This document shows, one piece after another, positions 9,095-17,634 of a stretch of DNA of 47,258 nucleotides. The translations under genes were made by a program, and so were the position numbers. How positions within the stretch are numbered: the first letter of the stretch is position 1; each line of letters opens with the position of its first letter. Source of the stretch: Flavobacteriales bacterium (GTDB taxonomy: Bacteria; Bacteroidota; Bacteroidia; Flavobacteriales; UBA7312); NCBI GenBank assembly GCA_029248105.1, contig JAQWJZ010000020.1:1-47258 (forward strand), written 5' to 3'. The notes below the pieces were generated by a model. That model did no database searches. It saw nothing but the letters and a program-made list of their open reading frames with translations, and was not told where the DNA came from.

Positions 9095-9706
9095 TTATTT
9101 TATCCTGAAACCAACTCCTATTTGTAAATAAATCTTCTCTAGATACTCATAATTCTCAAAAATTCTACCAGTGTATTTAACATATTCTGATTTGCTAATA
9201 CTAAATTGAGGACCAATACTTACTTTAAGGTTAAGTAATTTCTTTTCTTGATATCGGTATCCAATTCTAGGTGTAAAGTAGATAATGGTTGAGTTCTCAG
9301 TTAATTTTTCTTCAAAATTATGATGGTTATGATGGACATAGTCTTTTATCAAGAAAAATTGAGGTCTGAGAGTAAAGCCAACTTCTATTAGATTGTCACG
9401 TCTGCCATAAATAAAACTTGCATTGATAGGAAACCCGATATTTGGAGGCACTATGTAGCCTTTCTTTTTATCTATTGTACTTACACAGCCTGATATGCTA
9501 TATCCATAATTATCCCTTGCTTTTTTGAAATAATCAAGGGTGATAGCTGGCATAAACAATAGGTGATTGGTTTCAAGATAGAAACTTTTTTCACCATCCT
9601 TTTTAGCAAATGGATTAGTGGCTTTGGAAATAGAAATATTCGTTAATAGGATTACAAGAGTCAGAAAATGAAACGACGAGCTCCAAAAAGAGTATTTATT
9701 TTTCAT
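9095..9706 (-). CDS. Probable exported beta-barrel protein
   Basis: The 203-residue product opens with a hydrophobic segment (about residues 12-28) that looks like a signal peptide. The rest is rich in aromatic, alternating segments and closes with IYLQIGVGFRIK, resembling a final barrel strand. A short His-rich stretch (DYVHHNHHNFEE, about residues 122-133) is probably a loop and might bind metal, which is only a guess. No known family is recognised. It converges with the similar-sized barrel gene at 8457-9092. The 94-nt gap upstream holds a weak inverted repeat but no clear promoter. Confidence 0.6.
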   Translation of the reverse strand: MKNKYSFWSSSFHFLTLVILLTNISISKATNPFAKKDGEKSFYLETNHLLFMPAITLDYFKKARDNYGYSISGCVSTIDKKKGYIVPPNIGFPINASFIYGRRDNLIEVGFTLRPQFFLIKDYVHHNHHNFEEKLTENSTIIYFTPRIGYRYQEKKLLNLKVSIGPQFSISKSEYVKYTGRIFENYEYLEKIYLQIGVGFRIK

Positions 9707-9800
9707 GCTTTACCTTATGCTTTAAGTAGACTTGTAATATAGATTAGCAAGTCATTAATTACGAGATTTTAAAAGTAGTTAAAAAAACGTTATTAAAAAA

Positions 9801-11804
9801 TTAATTATTAAAATCTAATGAGTCTAAATACTTTTCGTTAACAATATTTGGTAAAGTAACTTTCAATTCAGGGGTGCGTTCCATCTCTTTTTTGATAGCA
9901 AAAATGGCTTCTTCATTTCTTGCCCAGCTTCTTCTTGCAATGCCATTGTTAACATCCCAATGTAGCATAGATTGTATTTTTTTATCACTCTCTTCTGAGC
10001 CATCTATCAGCATGCCAAAGCCTCCGTTAATTACTTCGCCCCAGCCTACACCACCACCATTGTGAATAGACACCCAAGTAGCGCCTCTAAAACTGTCACC
10101 AATCACATTATGTATTGCCATGTCAGATGTAAAACTAGAGCCGTCATAAATATTTGAAGTTTCTCTGTAAGGAGAGTCTGTTCCTGATACATCGTGATGA
10201 TCTCTTCCAAGAATAACAGGCGAAATAACGTTATTTTTTATAGCCTTATTGAATGCTTTTGCGATTTCTATCCTGCCAAGAGAATCGGCATATAATATTC
10301 TAGCTTGTGACCCTACAACTAATTGATTTTGATTGGCATTTTTTATCCAGTGAATATTATCTTCCATTTGTTGTTGGACTTCTATAGGTGCTTGTAATTT
10401 TAATTTTTCTAAAACCTCACAAGCAATTTTATCTGTTTTATCTAAATCTTCTTTTTTGCCACTACCACAAACCCATCTGAATGGGCCGAAGCCATAATCG
10501 AAACACATAGGTCCCATAATATCTTGAACGTATGAAGGATATTTAAAATTTAGCCCATCTTCACTCATAATATCAGCACCTGAACGAGAAGCTTCTAATA
10601 AGAAGGCATTGCCATAGTCAAAGAAATATGTGCCTTTTGAGGTATGTTTGTTTATGGCATCGGCATGACGTCGAAGGGTTTCTTTAATTTTGATTTTAAA
10701 CAAATCAGGCTTGTTAGCCATAAGCTCGTTGGACTCTTCAAATGTTAATCCAATAGGGTAGTAGCCTCCAGCCCATGGATTATGAAGTGATGTTTGATCA
10801 GAGCCTAAGTCAACATATATATCTTCTTCAAGAAACTTCTCCCATACTTCCACTATGTTACCTTGAAAAGCGATGGATACAATTTCTTTATTTTCTTTTG
10901 CTTTTTTTACTCTTTTAGATAGGGTGTCTAGATTATCAATGACTTCATCAACCCACCCTTGTGAGTGTCTAGTTTTTGTAGCTTTAGGATTCACCTCTGC
11001 AACAACTGTAATACAGCCTGCAATATTTCCAGCTTTGGGTTGTGCGCCACTCATTCCTCCAAGTCCTGCAGTTAAAAATAATTTTCCAGAAAGTCCATTA
11101 TTACTGATTTTTCTACCGGCATTAAGTATTGTGATAGTTGTACCATGAACAATACCTTGTGGGCCAATGTACATATATGATCCAGCAGTCATCTGACCAT
11201 ATTGGGTAACACCTAAAGCATTAAATTTTTCCCAATCATCTGGCTTTGAATAGTTGGGTATCATCATTCCGTTGGTAACTACAACTCTTGGAGCATTTTT
11301 GTGAGAAGGAAACAAACCCATTGGATGACCTGAATACATTACTAACGTTTGTTCATCTGTCATTTCAGCTAAATATTGCATACAAAGTAAATATTGAGCC
11401 CAATTTTGAAATACGGCTCCATTACCACCATAGGTGATTAATTCATGGGGGTGTTGGGCTACAGCATAGTCTAAATTATTTTGAATCATCAACATAATAG
11501 CTTTTGCTTGTATAGTTTTGCCTGGGTACTCTTCAATATTCCTTGCTTTCATTTCATAGTCTGGTCGGTATCTGTACATATAAATTCTACCATACGTTTT
11601 TAATTCTTCTAAAAATTCGGAAGCCAAAAGTGCATGTTGCTCTTTAGGGAAGTATCGCAAAGCATTTTTTAATGCTAGCTTTTTCTCATCGGCACTTAGA
11701 ATATCTTTTCTTTTTGGTGCATGATTGATGTTAGTATCGTATTCTTTTTTTTGTGGAATTTCATTTGGAATACCTGCTAATATACTTTCTTGAAATGCTG
11801 TCAT
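9801..11804 (-). CDS. hutU: Urocanate hydratase, long form
   Basis: Urocanase converts urocanate to imidazolone propionate in histidine breakdown, using tightly bound NAD. At 667 residues it belongs to the long type rather than the roughly 555-residue proteobacterial type. Conserved segments include ITYGGNGAVFQNWAQY (about 123-138), TAGLGGMSGAQPKA (245-258), and FGPFRWVC ending at C446, the expected active-site cysteine. The nucleotide-site neighbourhood HNGGGVGWGE is near the C-terminus. Its ATG overlaps the stop of the small gene upstream (ATGA), inside a run of nine A. No other hut gene is in the window, so the rest of the pathway must lie elsewhere. Confidence 0.93.
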   Translation of the reverse strand: MTAFQESILAGIPNEIPQKKEYDTNINHAPKRKDILSADEKKLALKNALRYFPKEQHALLASEFLEELKTYGRIYMYRYRPDYEMKARNIEEYPGKTIQAKAIMLMIQNNLDYAVAQHPHELITYGGNGAVFQNWAQYLLCMQYLAEMTDEQTLVMYSGHPMGLFPSHKNAPRVVVTNGMMIPNYSKPDDWEKFNALGVTQYGQMTAGSYMYIGPQGIVHGTTITILNAGRKISNNGLSGKLFLTAGLGGMSGAQPKAGNIAGCITVVAEVNPKATKTRHSQGWVDEVIDNLDTLSKRVKKAKENKEIVSIAFQGNIVEVWEKFLEEDIYVDLGSDQTSLHNPWAGGYYPIGLTFEESNELMANKPDLFKIKIKETLRRHADAINKHTSKGTYFFDYGNAFLLEASRSGADIMSEDGLNFKYPSYVQDIMGPMCFDYGFGPFRWVCGSGKKEDLDKTDKIACEVLEKLKLQAPIEVQQQMEDNIHWIKNANQNQLVVGSQARILYADSLGRIEIAKAFNKAIKNNVISPVILGRDHHDVSGTDSPYRETSNIYDGSSFTSDMAIHNVIGDSFRGATWVSIHNGGGVGWGEVINGGFGMLIDGSEESDKKIQSMLHWDVNNGIARRSWARNEEAIFAIKKEMERTPELKVTLPNIVNEKYLDSLDFNN

Positions 11805-11983
11805 TTTTTTTTCTTTTTTAAAGAATCCGTCTCTTTATTATATCCGTATGGACAATGTTTACAACCACTCTTGCAACAATAGCCTCTTTTTAAATGGTAT
11901 TTTTCTGTAAAAATAATGTATCCATCTTTACTTTTGTAAAAGTCTTCCTTTGCTAATTTACTTTGGTTTGAAAAGTTTACCAT
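11801..11983 (-). CDS. Small cysteine-motif protein, DUF5522-like
   Basis: The 60-residue product carries a CC-x3-C-x2-C motif (C36, C37, C41, C44; GYCCKSGCKHCPYGY), which looks like a metal-binding knuckle and matches my memory of the DUF5522 family. It has no signal peptide and ends with five lysines. The stop overlaps the hutU start by 4 nt (ATGA), so translation of the two is probably coupled. The lysine tail is encoded by an A-rich run ending in A9. Function is unknown. A full -7 match lies upstream. Confidence 0.75.
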   Translation of the reverse strand: MVNFSNQSKLAKEDFYKSKDGYIIFTEKYHLKRGYCCKSGCKHCPYGYNKETDSLKKKKK

Positions 11984-12000
11984 TGAATTATTGAAAGGTA

Positions 12001-12008
12001 CAAATTTA
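12001..12008 (-). promoter_or_regulatory. Candidate -7 element for the 60-aa gene and hutU (TAAATTTG)
   Basis: The minus strand reads TAAATTTG, identical to the element before pdhA, 17 nt ahead of the start at 11983. It sits in the 50-nt divergent gap with the gene at 12034. No -33 TTG is evident. Confidence 0.4.
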
Positions 12009-12033
12009 CGATAATCATTGCTTATATTAGTTT

Positions 12034-12924
12034 ATGTTTTCACAAGTAGTTCAACAAGATATTCAAGAAATACATAGTGCTTTTTTACACTCTAAAAAAG
12101 TTAGGCTATTAGTTCAAAGAGAGGACTTAAACGATCCATATTGCATGGGTAATAAGTGGTGGAAATTAAGATACAACTTAATAGAAGCTATTAGAGAAAA
12201 GCATAATAAGGTCTTAACATTTGGAGGAGCGTTTTCTAATCATATTGTTGCTACTGCTTCGGCTTGTAATAGAATGGGACTGAAATCTATCGGTATCATT
12301 AGAGGCGATTCTACTGATAAGCTAAATCCATCTCTTATAAGGGCACAGAATGACGGCATGGAATTATTCTTTGTTGATCGACAGATTTACCGCAATAAGT
12401 CCAATATAGATTGGAAGTCTATTTATGGTGATCATTATCTTATTCCTGAAGGAGGAACTAATGAGTTAGCAGTTTCTTCATGTGAGGAGATGATTTCTTT
12501 TAAAGAATTCGATATGGTATGTGTTCCAGTAGGAACAGGTGGAACATTGTCAGGCATAATAAGAAGTTTGAAACCCTCTCAACATGCTATAGGTTTTTCT
12601 TCACTAAAGGGTGGAGGCTTTTTAAATGATGAAGTGAAAAAATATGTAGATCATTCAAATTGGTCAATTCAATTTGATTATCATTTTGGTGGATACGCTA
12701 AGATTAATCTAGAGTTGTTAAGTTTTATGAATGAATTTAAACGTGACTTCTCTATTCAGCTAGATCCCGTTTATACTGCTAAGATGTTTTATGGCATCTT
12801 TGATATGATAAAGAATGAACAGATTCGTTCAAATAGTACTATTTTAGCTGTTCATACCGGAGGGATTCAAGGTATTGAAGGAATGAACCAACGTATACAA
12901 TCTAAAGAATGGAAAATCGACTAA
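12034..12924 (+). CDS. PLP-dependent ACC deaminase/D-cysteine desulfhydrase family enzyme
   Basis: The 296-residue product belongs to the fold-type II PLP enzymes related to 1-aminocyclopropane-1-carboxylate deaminase. The GNKWWKL segment aligns with the GNKxRKL motif of that family, making K41 the likely PLP lysine. GGAFSNH at 64-70 matches the GGxxSNQ segment, with His in place of the usual Gln. GTGGTLSG near residue 168 would bind the PLP phosphate. The substrate cannot be decided: many homologues so named act on D-cysteine or other amino acids. The 3' end overlaps the next gene by 16 nt. Confidence 0.85.
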   Translation: MFSQVVQQDIQEIHSAFLHSKKVRLLVQREDLNDPYCMGNKWWKLRYNLIEAIREKHNKVLTFGGAFSNHIVATASACNRMGLKSIGIIRGDSTDKLNPSLIRAQNDGMELFFVDRQIYRNKSNIDWKSIYGDHYLIPEGGTNELAVSSCEEMISFKEFDMVCVPVGTGGTLSGIIRSLKPSQHAIGFSSLKGGGFLNDEVKKYVDHSNWSIQFDYHFGGYAKINLELLSFMNEFKRDFSIQLDPVYTAKMFYGIFDMIKNEQIRSNSTILAVHTGGIQGIEGMNQRIQSKEWKID

Positions 12925-13778
12925 TCTTATTTTTTTGTTTCTTCACTTTTCAACTTTCAGCTCAAAATATGACTCGAAGTCAGTATATAGATCAATATAA
13001 AGACGAAGCTATTTACCAGATGAGAAAATATAAAATTCCTGCTAGTATAACTCTAGCTCAAGGTATTTTAGAAAGTGCCGATGGAAACAGCGAATTAGCT
13101 AATAAGTCGAATAATCATTTCGGTATTAAATGCCATTCCGATTGGGAAGGAGAGAGGGTCTTTCATGATGATGATAAAAATAATGAGTGTTTTAGGAAGT
13201 ACGATAAAGTTAGAGATTCTTATGATGATCATTCAGAATTTTTACTTAAACCAAGATATGCTGATTTGTTTAAATACTCTATAAAGGATTATAAATCGTG
13301 GGCTAAAGGGCTTAAAAAAGCGGGCTATGCAACAAATCCAAGTTATGCTAAACACTTGATTAAGATTGTTGAAGAAAATGAATTGTATCGATTTGATGAA
13401 GATATAAAAGAAGAAAGCGATAAACTCGTATATAGTGGTTTTTCACTTGGTTGGACAGATTTATTTAACCAGTCAATAGTGTATAAAAATGACAAAAAGG
13501 AGTTTTATATAAACCTACGTACATCTGTATCTATAGATAACTTGTCTTTAATGTTTGGAGGTGGAAAGCTGTTAACTTCTGCATTTGGCATAGGAGCTGA
13601 CGTTGGACTTGCTACTAATTTAGGAGGTATAGATAAAATAGACTTGCGACCCAACTATGCTTTATCAACTCACTTTTTTATTTCTGTAAAACAAAAGCAA
13701 ATCAATTTTAGATTTTCAATATCTTCAGTGGACGCCAAAGAATTTAAGCCTAGCATAACTATTGGTTTATTGAGGTAA
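12909..13778 (+). CDS. Exported N-acetylglucosaminidase with unusual C-terminal domain
   Basis: The 289-residue product has a signal peptide ending near residue 18 (FQLSA). A glucosaminidase domain of the FlgJ/Mannosyl-glycoprotein type covers about residues 22-160. E55 in AQGILESADGNSELA is the likely catalytic acid, and NNHFGIKC and the YATNPSYAKHLI element are typical. It should cut peptidoglycan glycan strands in the periplasm. Related flavobacterial proteins usually carry a LysM domain at the C-terminus. Here the last roughly 120 residues instead look beta-rich and end like a barrel strand (FKPSITIGLL). The start overlaps the upstream gene by 16 nt, so the two are coupled. Confidence 0.88.
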   Translation: MENRLILFFCFFTFQLSAQNMTRSQYIDQYKDEAIYQMRKYKIPASITLAQGILESADGNSELANKSNNHFGIKCHSDWEGERVFHDDDKNNECFRKYDKVRDSYDDHSEFLLKPRYADLFKYSIKDYKSWAKGLKKAGYATNPSYAKHLIKIVEENELYRFDEDIKEESDKLVYSGFSLGWTDLFNQSIVYKNDKKEFYINLRTSVSIDNLSLMFGGGKLLTSAFGIGADVGLATNLGGIDKIDLRPNYALSTHFFISVKQKQINFRFSISSVDAKEFKPSITIGLLR

Positions 13779-13780
13779 TC

Positions 13781-16414
13781 TTATTCTAGGCTATAATTGT
13801 TAAGAATGTTTTCATTCACTACAATTAGGTTTAGCTTGTTGTCTTTGTCTAGGTCAACACATTCAAAATCGCCACCGCCAAAGAGGGGGCTTCCCGAAAA
13901 AGCATTGCCTTTTGTGTCGAACAGATGACAACTGCCATTACTTGAAAAACCTATAATAGACTGCTTGTTGAAATTAAATACTTTAGGATTAGATTCATTT
14001 TGAATATCAAAGTCTAAAATTTCAGATTCTAGGTTATAGCATTTAACCCTAGAGTTATCAGAAATGAATAAGTCCATTAACTCATCGTTATTGAAATTTG
14101 TGGCGTAAAAGCTAGAGCTTTCAAGTTCCGATGTTTTGATTTTGGTTTGATTTCCTTTTAATATGGTTAGCCATACATTACCTCTGATGTCAGAGGTGTA
14201 TATATTGCCCGTTTTTTTATCAATAAAGAATGCTTTTTTTACAGGTATTTTTCCAATGTCAATGCGTTTTTTTCCATTTCGTCCAACAATCTTAGTATTG
14301 CCGTCACTATCCATTACATAGATATAGTCTTTACCTTTAATATTAGCATATTGAATCTGATGACTAATTGGCTTTTTCAGCTTTTCAAACTTCCATCCAG
14401 AAACAAGTTTTCCTTCTTTAGAATAATTATATACCATCCCATTTTCAGAAGGAATTAAAATTCGATATTTCCTGTTCTTGTCATAGTCTAATAAGGTATG
14501 ACCTCTTTTAGCTTTCGAGCTAAGTCTTATAGGGTAGTTTTCTACATCTCTTCCCAGTCTATCAATAATGTACAAACTGTCTTCAGTGTTGAAGATATAT
14601 TGAAGCTTTCCGTTTTTGTAAAAATCCATTTGATCGACTTTATCTAAGATAATGCCGCCTATTTGCTTTTTCCATAAAACTTTACCTTTTGAACTTACTA
14701 AATAGATTATCTTTTTATCATCTTGAATAACTATATTGTTCTTTTTACTGCTGTGGTTGTATACAACTTGAGGCGAAATAGTAATGTTATTATCCAAATT
14801 CACAATCCAGTCTAGTTGAGTTTCTTCAGCTTGATTGGACTCATATTGTAATACAACATTATTATAAAACAGTTCGTTTTTGGAGCTCAATTGATAAACA
14901 AATCCGCTGACATTTGACCAGTTTTCTTTTACTATAAAACTCTTCCATTTTTTCTTAACTAAATCGTTCCAATTACCCATGGATGGATTGGTGTAGTAGA
15001 GGAAGTTACAGCGAGAGCCTATTTGATCTTTAAAATTAATGAATGTGGAATTATTGTCCAACACCTTTTTAGAAAGAAAATTATTTATGAATGCTTTGAG
15101 AGATGAAGCTGAATTGGCAAATATAAGATAGCCGTCAACATATGTGAAGTAATTTTCGTTGACAGTATTAAACATTTGACCATATAATTTTGATAAAACA
15201 TTATTGATTTCAAATTTAGATATTTTATATCCTCGATAATTTTCAGAGAATGGCTTGTTTTCTGTTTTTGGATTGATGTGGTTGAGTAATTCTTCCGATT
15301 CTTTTTTAGATTTAATGAATATAAAATCGTCAGATTTACCTGAAGATGAAAATGTGCTGATTGTGCCCATTTCATTTAAAACCATTCCATTAAAGTAATT
15401 CTCAATATCTAGGTCGTAAGTAGATTTTATATCAGAGAGTGCCTTATTATGTTCATATAGGTTGTTGTGTTTTGCTAAAAAATCTTTGTAATTGGTATAG
15501 AATAATTTAAAATCTTCAATGCCTAAAGCCGTGATTTTGTATGTGTTTCTTGGAGCTACTTTGCTTATTTCTATTTTTTGTTCAAGTTGACCAAATAAAG
15601 AGGTCAAGTAATTCGATGAAGAATCTTCAACTAATGTGAATCCTGAGAGGGTTAAATTATTATCGGATGTTTCTAAATCAAGTTCAGCCCAATTTGCCCA
15701 TCTACTAATCCATTTTTCATCTGATTTTAAAAGTTTTGAATTTTGAGATAGAAGCTTAGATAAATTAGCGTAGTTGATATAGATATGTTCTCCAGCAAAT
15801 GTGCTTTTTGTGCTCTGTACTTTTATGAATTCTGAGTTGTCCAGTAGACTAATCTCATTATTCAATTGTCTTATTCCGTCTTCAATTAGCAAAGAAGAGG
15901 AGCTCATAAACAAGATGTCTTTATGATGACACAAGTTCCAGTTGTTTTCTAATTCAAAAACTTTAACTCCATCATACTCTCTGCTTTTGAAATTGCCAAT
16001 TAAAGAATCATTCGTTTCTATAAGTTTTAATTCTTCGGCAGTACAAGCAGTAGAGATAAATATATAGAAGTCATTAGTAGAGTGATGGAGTGATAAATAG
16101 AGTTTCTGATTGTTTATAAAGTGGTTTAATTCTTCTGAATTTTGAACTTTACTCGAAAGCTGTTCTATTGTTTTTTTGATTTCTATCCAGTTATTAGAAT
16201 TAGAAATAGTGTTCCAAATGGTAGTATTTTCTATTTCATTTAATGATGAGTTCCAATTGTCGGTTTCTACTATTACAGCAGCGCTAATTGGTATAGATTG
16301 AATAGCGTCTGTGGTTTGTTCGTTGAGTTCTTGATATTTTTTATATAGTAAGAAAAAAATAATCCCAACTAAAAGGCTTAAAATTAGGACAACTGTGCTT
16401 TTGTTTAGCTTCAT
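13781..16414 (-). CDS. Large membrane-anchored protein with probable beta-propeller
   Basis: The 877-residue product has one N-terminal membrane segment (about residues 9-25) and no cleavage site, so most of it should face the periplasm. The first 520 residues or so are mixed, with features reminiscent of DUF3352-type proteins; this family call is tentative. From about residue 550, repeated short strands appear with motifs such as SSKGKVLWKKQIGG, IIDRLGRDV, MDSDGNTKIV and FDTKGNAFSG, typical of PQQ- or FG-GAP-like propeller blades. It follows rnhB in the same direction after 48 nt and has its own good promoter match. Function is unknown. Confidence 0.75.
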   Translation of the reverse strand: MKLNKSTVVLILSLLVGIIFFLLYKKYQELNEQTTDAIQSIPISAAVIVETDNWNSSLNEIENTTIWNTISNSNNWIEIKKTIEQLSSKVQNSEELNHFINNQKLYLSLHHSTNDFYIFISTACTAEELKLIETNDSLIGNFKSREYDGVKVFELENNWNLCHHKDILFMSSSSLLIEDGIRQLNNEISLLDNSEFIKVQSTKSTFAGEHIYINYANLSKLLSQNSKLLKSDEKWISRWANWAELDLETSDNNLTLSGFTLVEDSSSNYLTSLFGQLEQKIEISKVAPRNTYKITALGIEDFKLFYTNYKDFLAKHNNLYEHNKALSDIKSTYDLDIENYFNGMVLNEMGTISTFSSSGKSDDFIFIKSKKESEELLNHINPKTENKPFSENYRGYKISKFEINNVLSKLYGQMFNTVNENYFTYVDGYLIFANSASSLKAFINNFLSKKVLDNNSTFINFKDQIGSRCNFLYYTNPSMGNWNDLVKKKWKSFIVKENWSNVSGFVYQLSSKNELFYNNVVLQYESNQAEETQLDWIVNLDNNITISPQVVYNHSSKKNNIVIQDDKKIIYLVSSKGKVLWKKQIGGIILDKVDQMDFYKNGKLQYIFNTEDSLYIIDRLGRDVENYPIRLSSKAKRGHTLLDYDKNRKYRILIPSENGMVYNYSKEGKLVSGWKFEKLKKPISHQIQYANIKGKDYIYVMDSDGNTKIVGRNGKKRIDIGKIPVKKAFFIDKKTGNIYTSDIRGNVWLTILKGNQTKIKTSELESSSFYATNFNNDELMDLFISDNSRVKCYNLESEILDFDIQNESNPKVFNFNKQSIIGFSSNGSCHLFDTKGNAFSGSPLFGGGDFECVDLDKDNKLNLIVVNENILNNYSLE

Positions 16415-16437
16415 AATATATGATGAGATTGACAGCT

Positions 16438-16467
16438 CAAATTTAAGTAATTATAAATTGTATCAAA
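16438..16467 (-). promoter_or_regulatory. Candidate promoter, TTTTG-N18-TAAATTTG
   Basis: On the minus strand a TTTTG (16467-16464 side) is followed after 18 nt by TAAATTTG (16445-16438). Both parts match the Bacteroidota -33/-7 pattern. It lies 23 nt before the start of the 877-residue gene and overlaps the rnhB stop, so that gene can be transcribed apart from the lpx run. Confidence 0.55.
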
Positions 16468-17062
16468 ATTCAATTTTGATTTGGGTGGGAAGTAATTGAT
16501 AGCTTTTTCTGTGGTGTTTGCTAATACCTATTTGACCAATAGCTGTTCTGTGTTTTGCTGTTGGATAACCCTTATTGTTTTTCCAATCGTATTGAGGGAA
16601 ATCCGAATCTAAATCTATCATTAATTCATCTCTATAATTTTTAGCAAGTACTGATGCTGCCGCTATTGAAGCGTATTTTGAGTCTCCTTTAACTATACAC
16701 AAGTGTTCTATGTTTTTGTACGGGTTAAATCGATTTCCATCAATGAGTAATAAATCTATATTTCCTTTTAGCTTTTCTATTGCTCTATGCATAGCAAGAA
16801 AAGAAGCGTTAAGAATATTAATTTCATCTATTTCTTGAGGGGATACGATACCTATTGCCCAGCAAATGGCTTTTTCTTTAATGATAGGCTCGAGTAATTC
16901 GCGTTGCTTGTGAGTGAGTTGTTTTGAATCGTTAAGTAGTATGTGCTTGAAGTTTGTAGGCAGTATTACTGCTGAAGCTACTACAGGACCAGCTAAACAT
17001 CCTCGACCGGCTTCGTCACAACCAGCCTCAATGAGCCCTTTGCTATGAAAGGCTTTTAGCAT
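16463..17062 (-). CDS. rnhB: Ribonuclease HII
   Basis: RNase HII cuts the RNA part of RNA-DNA hybrids and starts removal of misinserted ribonucleotides. The 199-residue protein shows the four catalytic acids: D16 and E17 in GCDEAGRG, D108 in LLIDGNRF, and D145 in AKNYRDELM. The [14 protein letters not shown] helix is typical. Its ATG directly abuts the efp stop with no gap, so it is the last gene of the leftward HD-lpx-efp run. Confidence 0.97.
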   Translation of the reverse strand: MLKAFHSKGLIEAGCDEAGRGCLAGPVVASAVILPTNFKHILLNDSKQLTHKQRELLEPIIKEKAICWAIGIVSPQEIDEINILNASFLAMHRAIEKLKGNIDLLLIDGNRFNPYKNIEHLCIVKGDSKYASIAAASVLAKNYRDELMIDLDSDFPQYDWKNNKGYPTAKHRTAIGQIGISKHHRKSYQLLPTQIKIEF

Positions 17063-17629
17063 TTATGATTTTACACGCTCAGAGTAAGCCCCTTTTCGAG
17101 TGTCAATTTTTATTTTGTCACCAATGTTTATAAACAATGGAACATTTACAGTAGCTCCTGTTTCTACTGTTGATGGTTTTAATGCGTTTGTTGCCGTATC
17201 GCCTTTAATTCCCGGTTCAGTGTAGGTGACTTCTAAAACTACTGATGCAGGTAAGTCACAACCCAATATCTTTTCTTCTTCTGCGTGGAAAAGTATATCA
17301 GCATTTTCTCCTTCTTTTAAAAATTCTGGGGCGTTAATGAGTTCTTTATTGAGAAAAACTTGTTCGTAATTGTCTGTATTCATAAAATGAAAAGTATCTC
17401 CATCGGCATAAAGAAATTGATGTTTTCTATTTTCTATTCTAACAATATCAATTTTTACTCCAGCTGTGAATGTATTGTCAAGTCGTCTTCCGTTAGTAAG
17501 ATTTTTCAACTTGGTTCTCACAAATGCAGGTCCTTTACCTGGTTTAACGTGTTGAAACTCTACAATTTGCCATAAGTCATTGTTATGTTTTATGCAAAGT
17601 CCGTTTCTGAAATCTGATGTTGTTGCCAT
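17063..17629 (-). CDS. efp: Elongation factor P
   Basis: EF-P relieves ribosome stalling at proline stretches. The 188-residue length is normal. The N-terminal KOW-like domain carries the loop VKPGKGPAF with K32 at the position that other bacteria modify. Two OB domains follow, the second with the GDKIKIDTRKGAYSERV C-terminus that contacts tRNA. It lies 5 nt after lpxA and directly before rnhB. No modification enzyme is encoded in the window. Confidence 0.97.
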   Translation of the reverse strand: MATTSDFRNGLCIKHNNDLWQIVEFQHVKPGKGPAFVRTKLKNLTNGRRLDNTFTAGVKIDIVRIENRKHQFLYADGDTFHFMNTDNYEQVFLNKELINAPEFLKEGENADILFHAEEEKILGCDLPASVVLEVTYTEPGIKGDTATNALKPSTVETGATVNVPLFINIGDKIKIDTRKGAYSERVKS

Positions 17630-17634
17630 ATTTA

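Noticed and set aside
9729-9753. Inverted repeat GACTTG...CAAGTC between the barrel gene and hutU
   Set aside because: Only 6-bp arms with a 13-nt spacer and no T run; too weak to call a terminator or operator.
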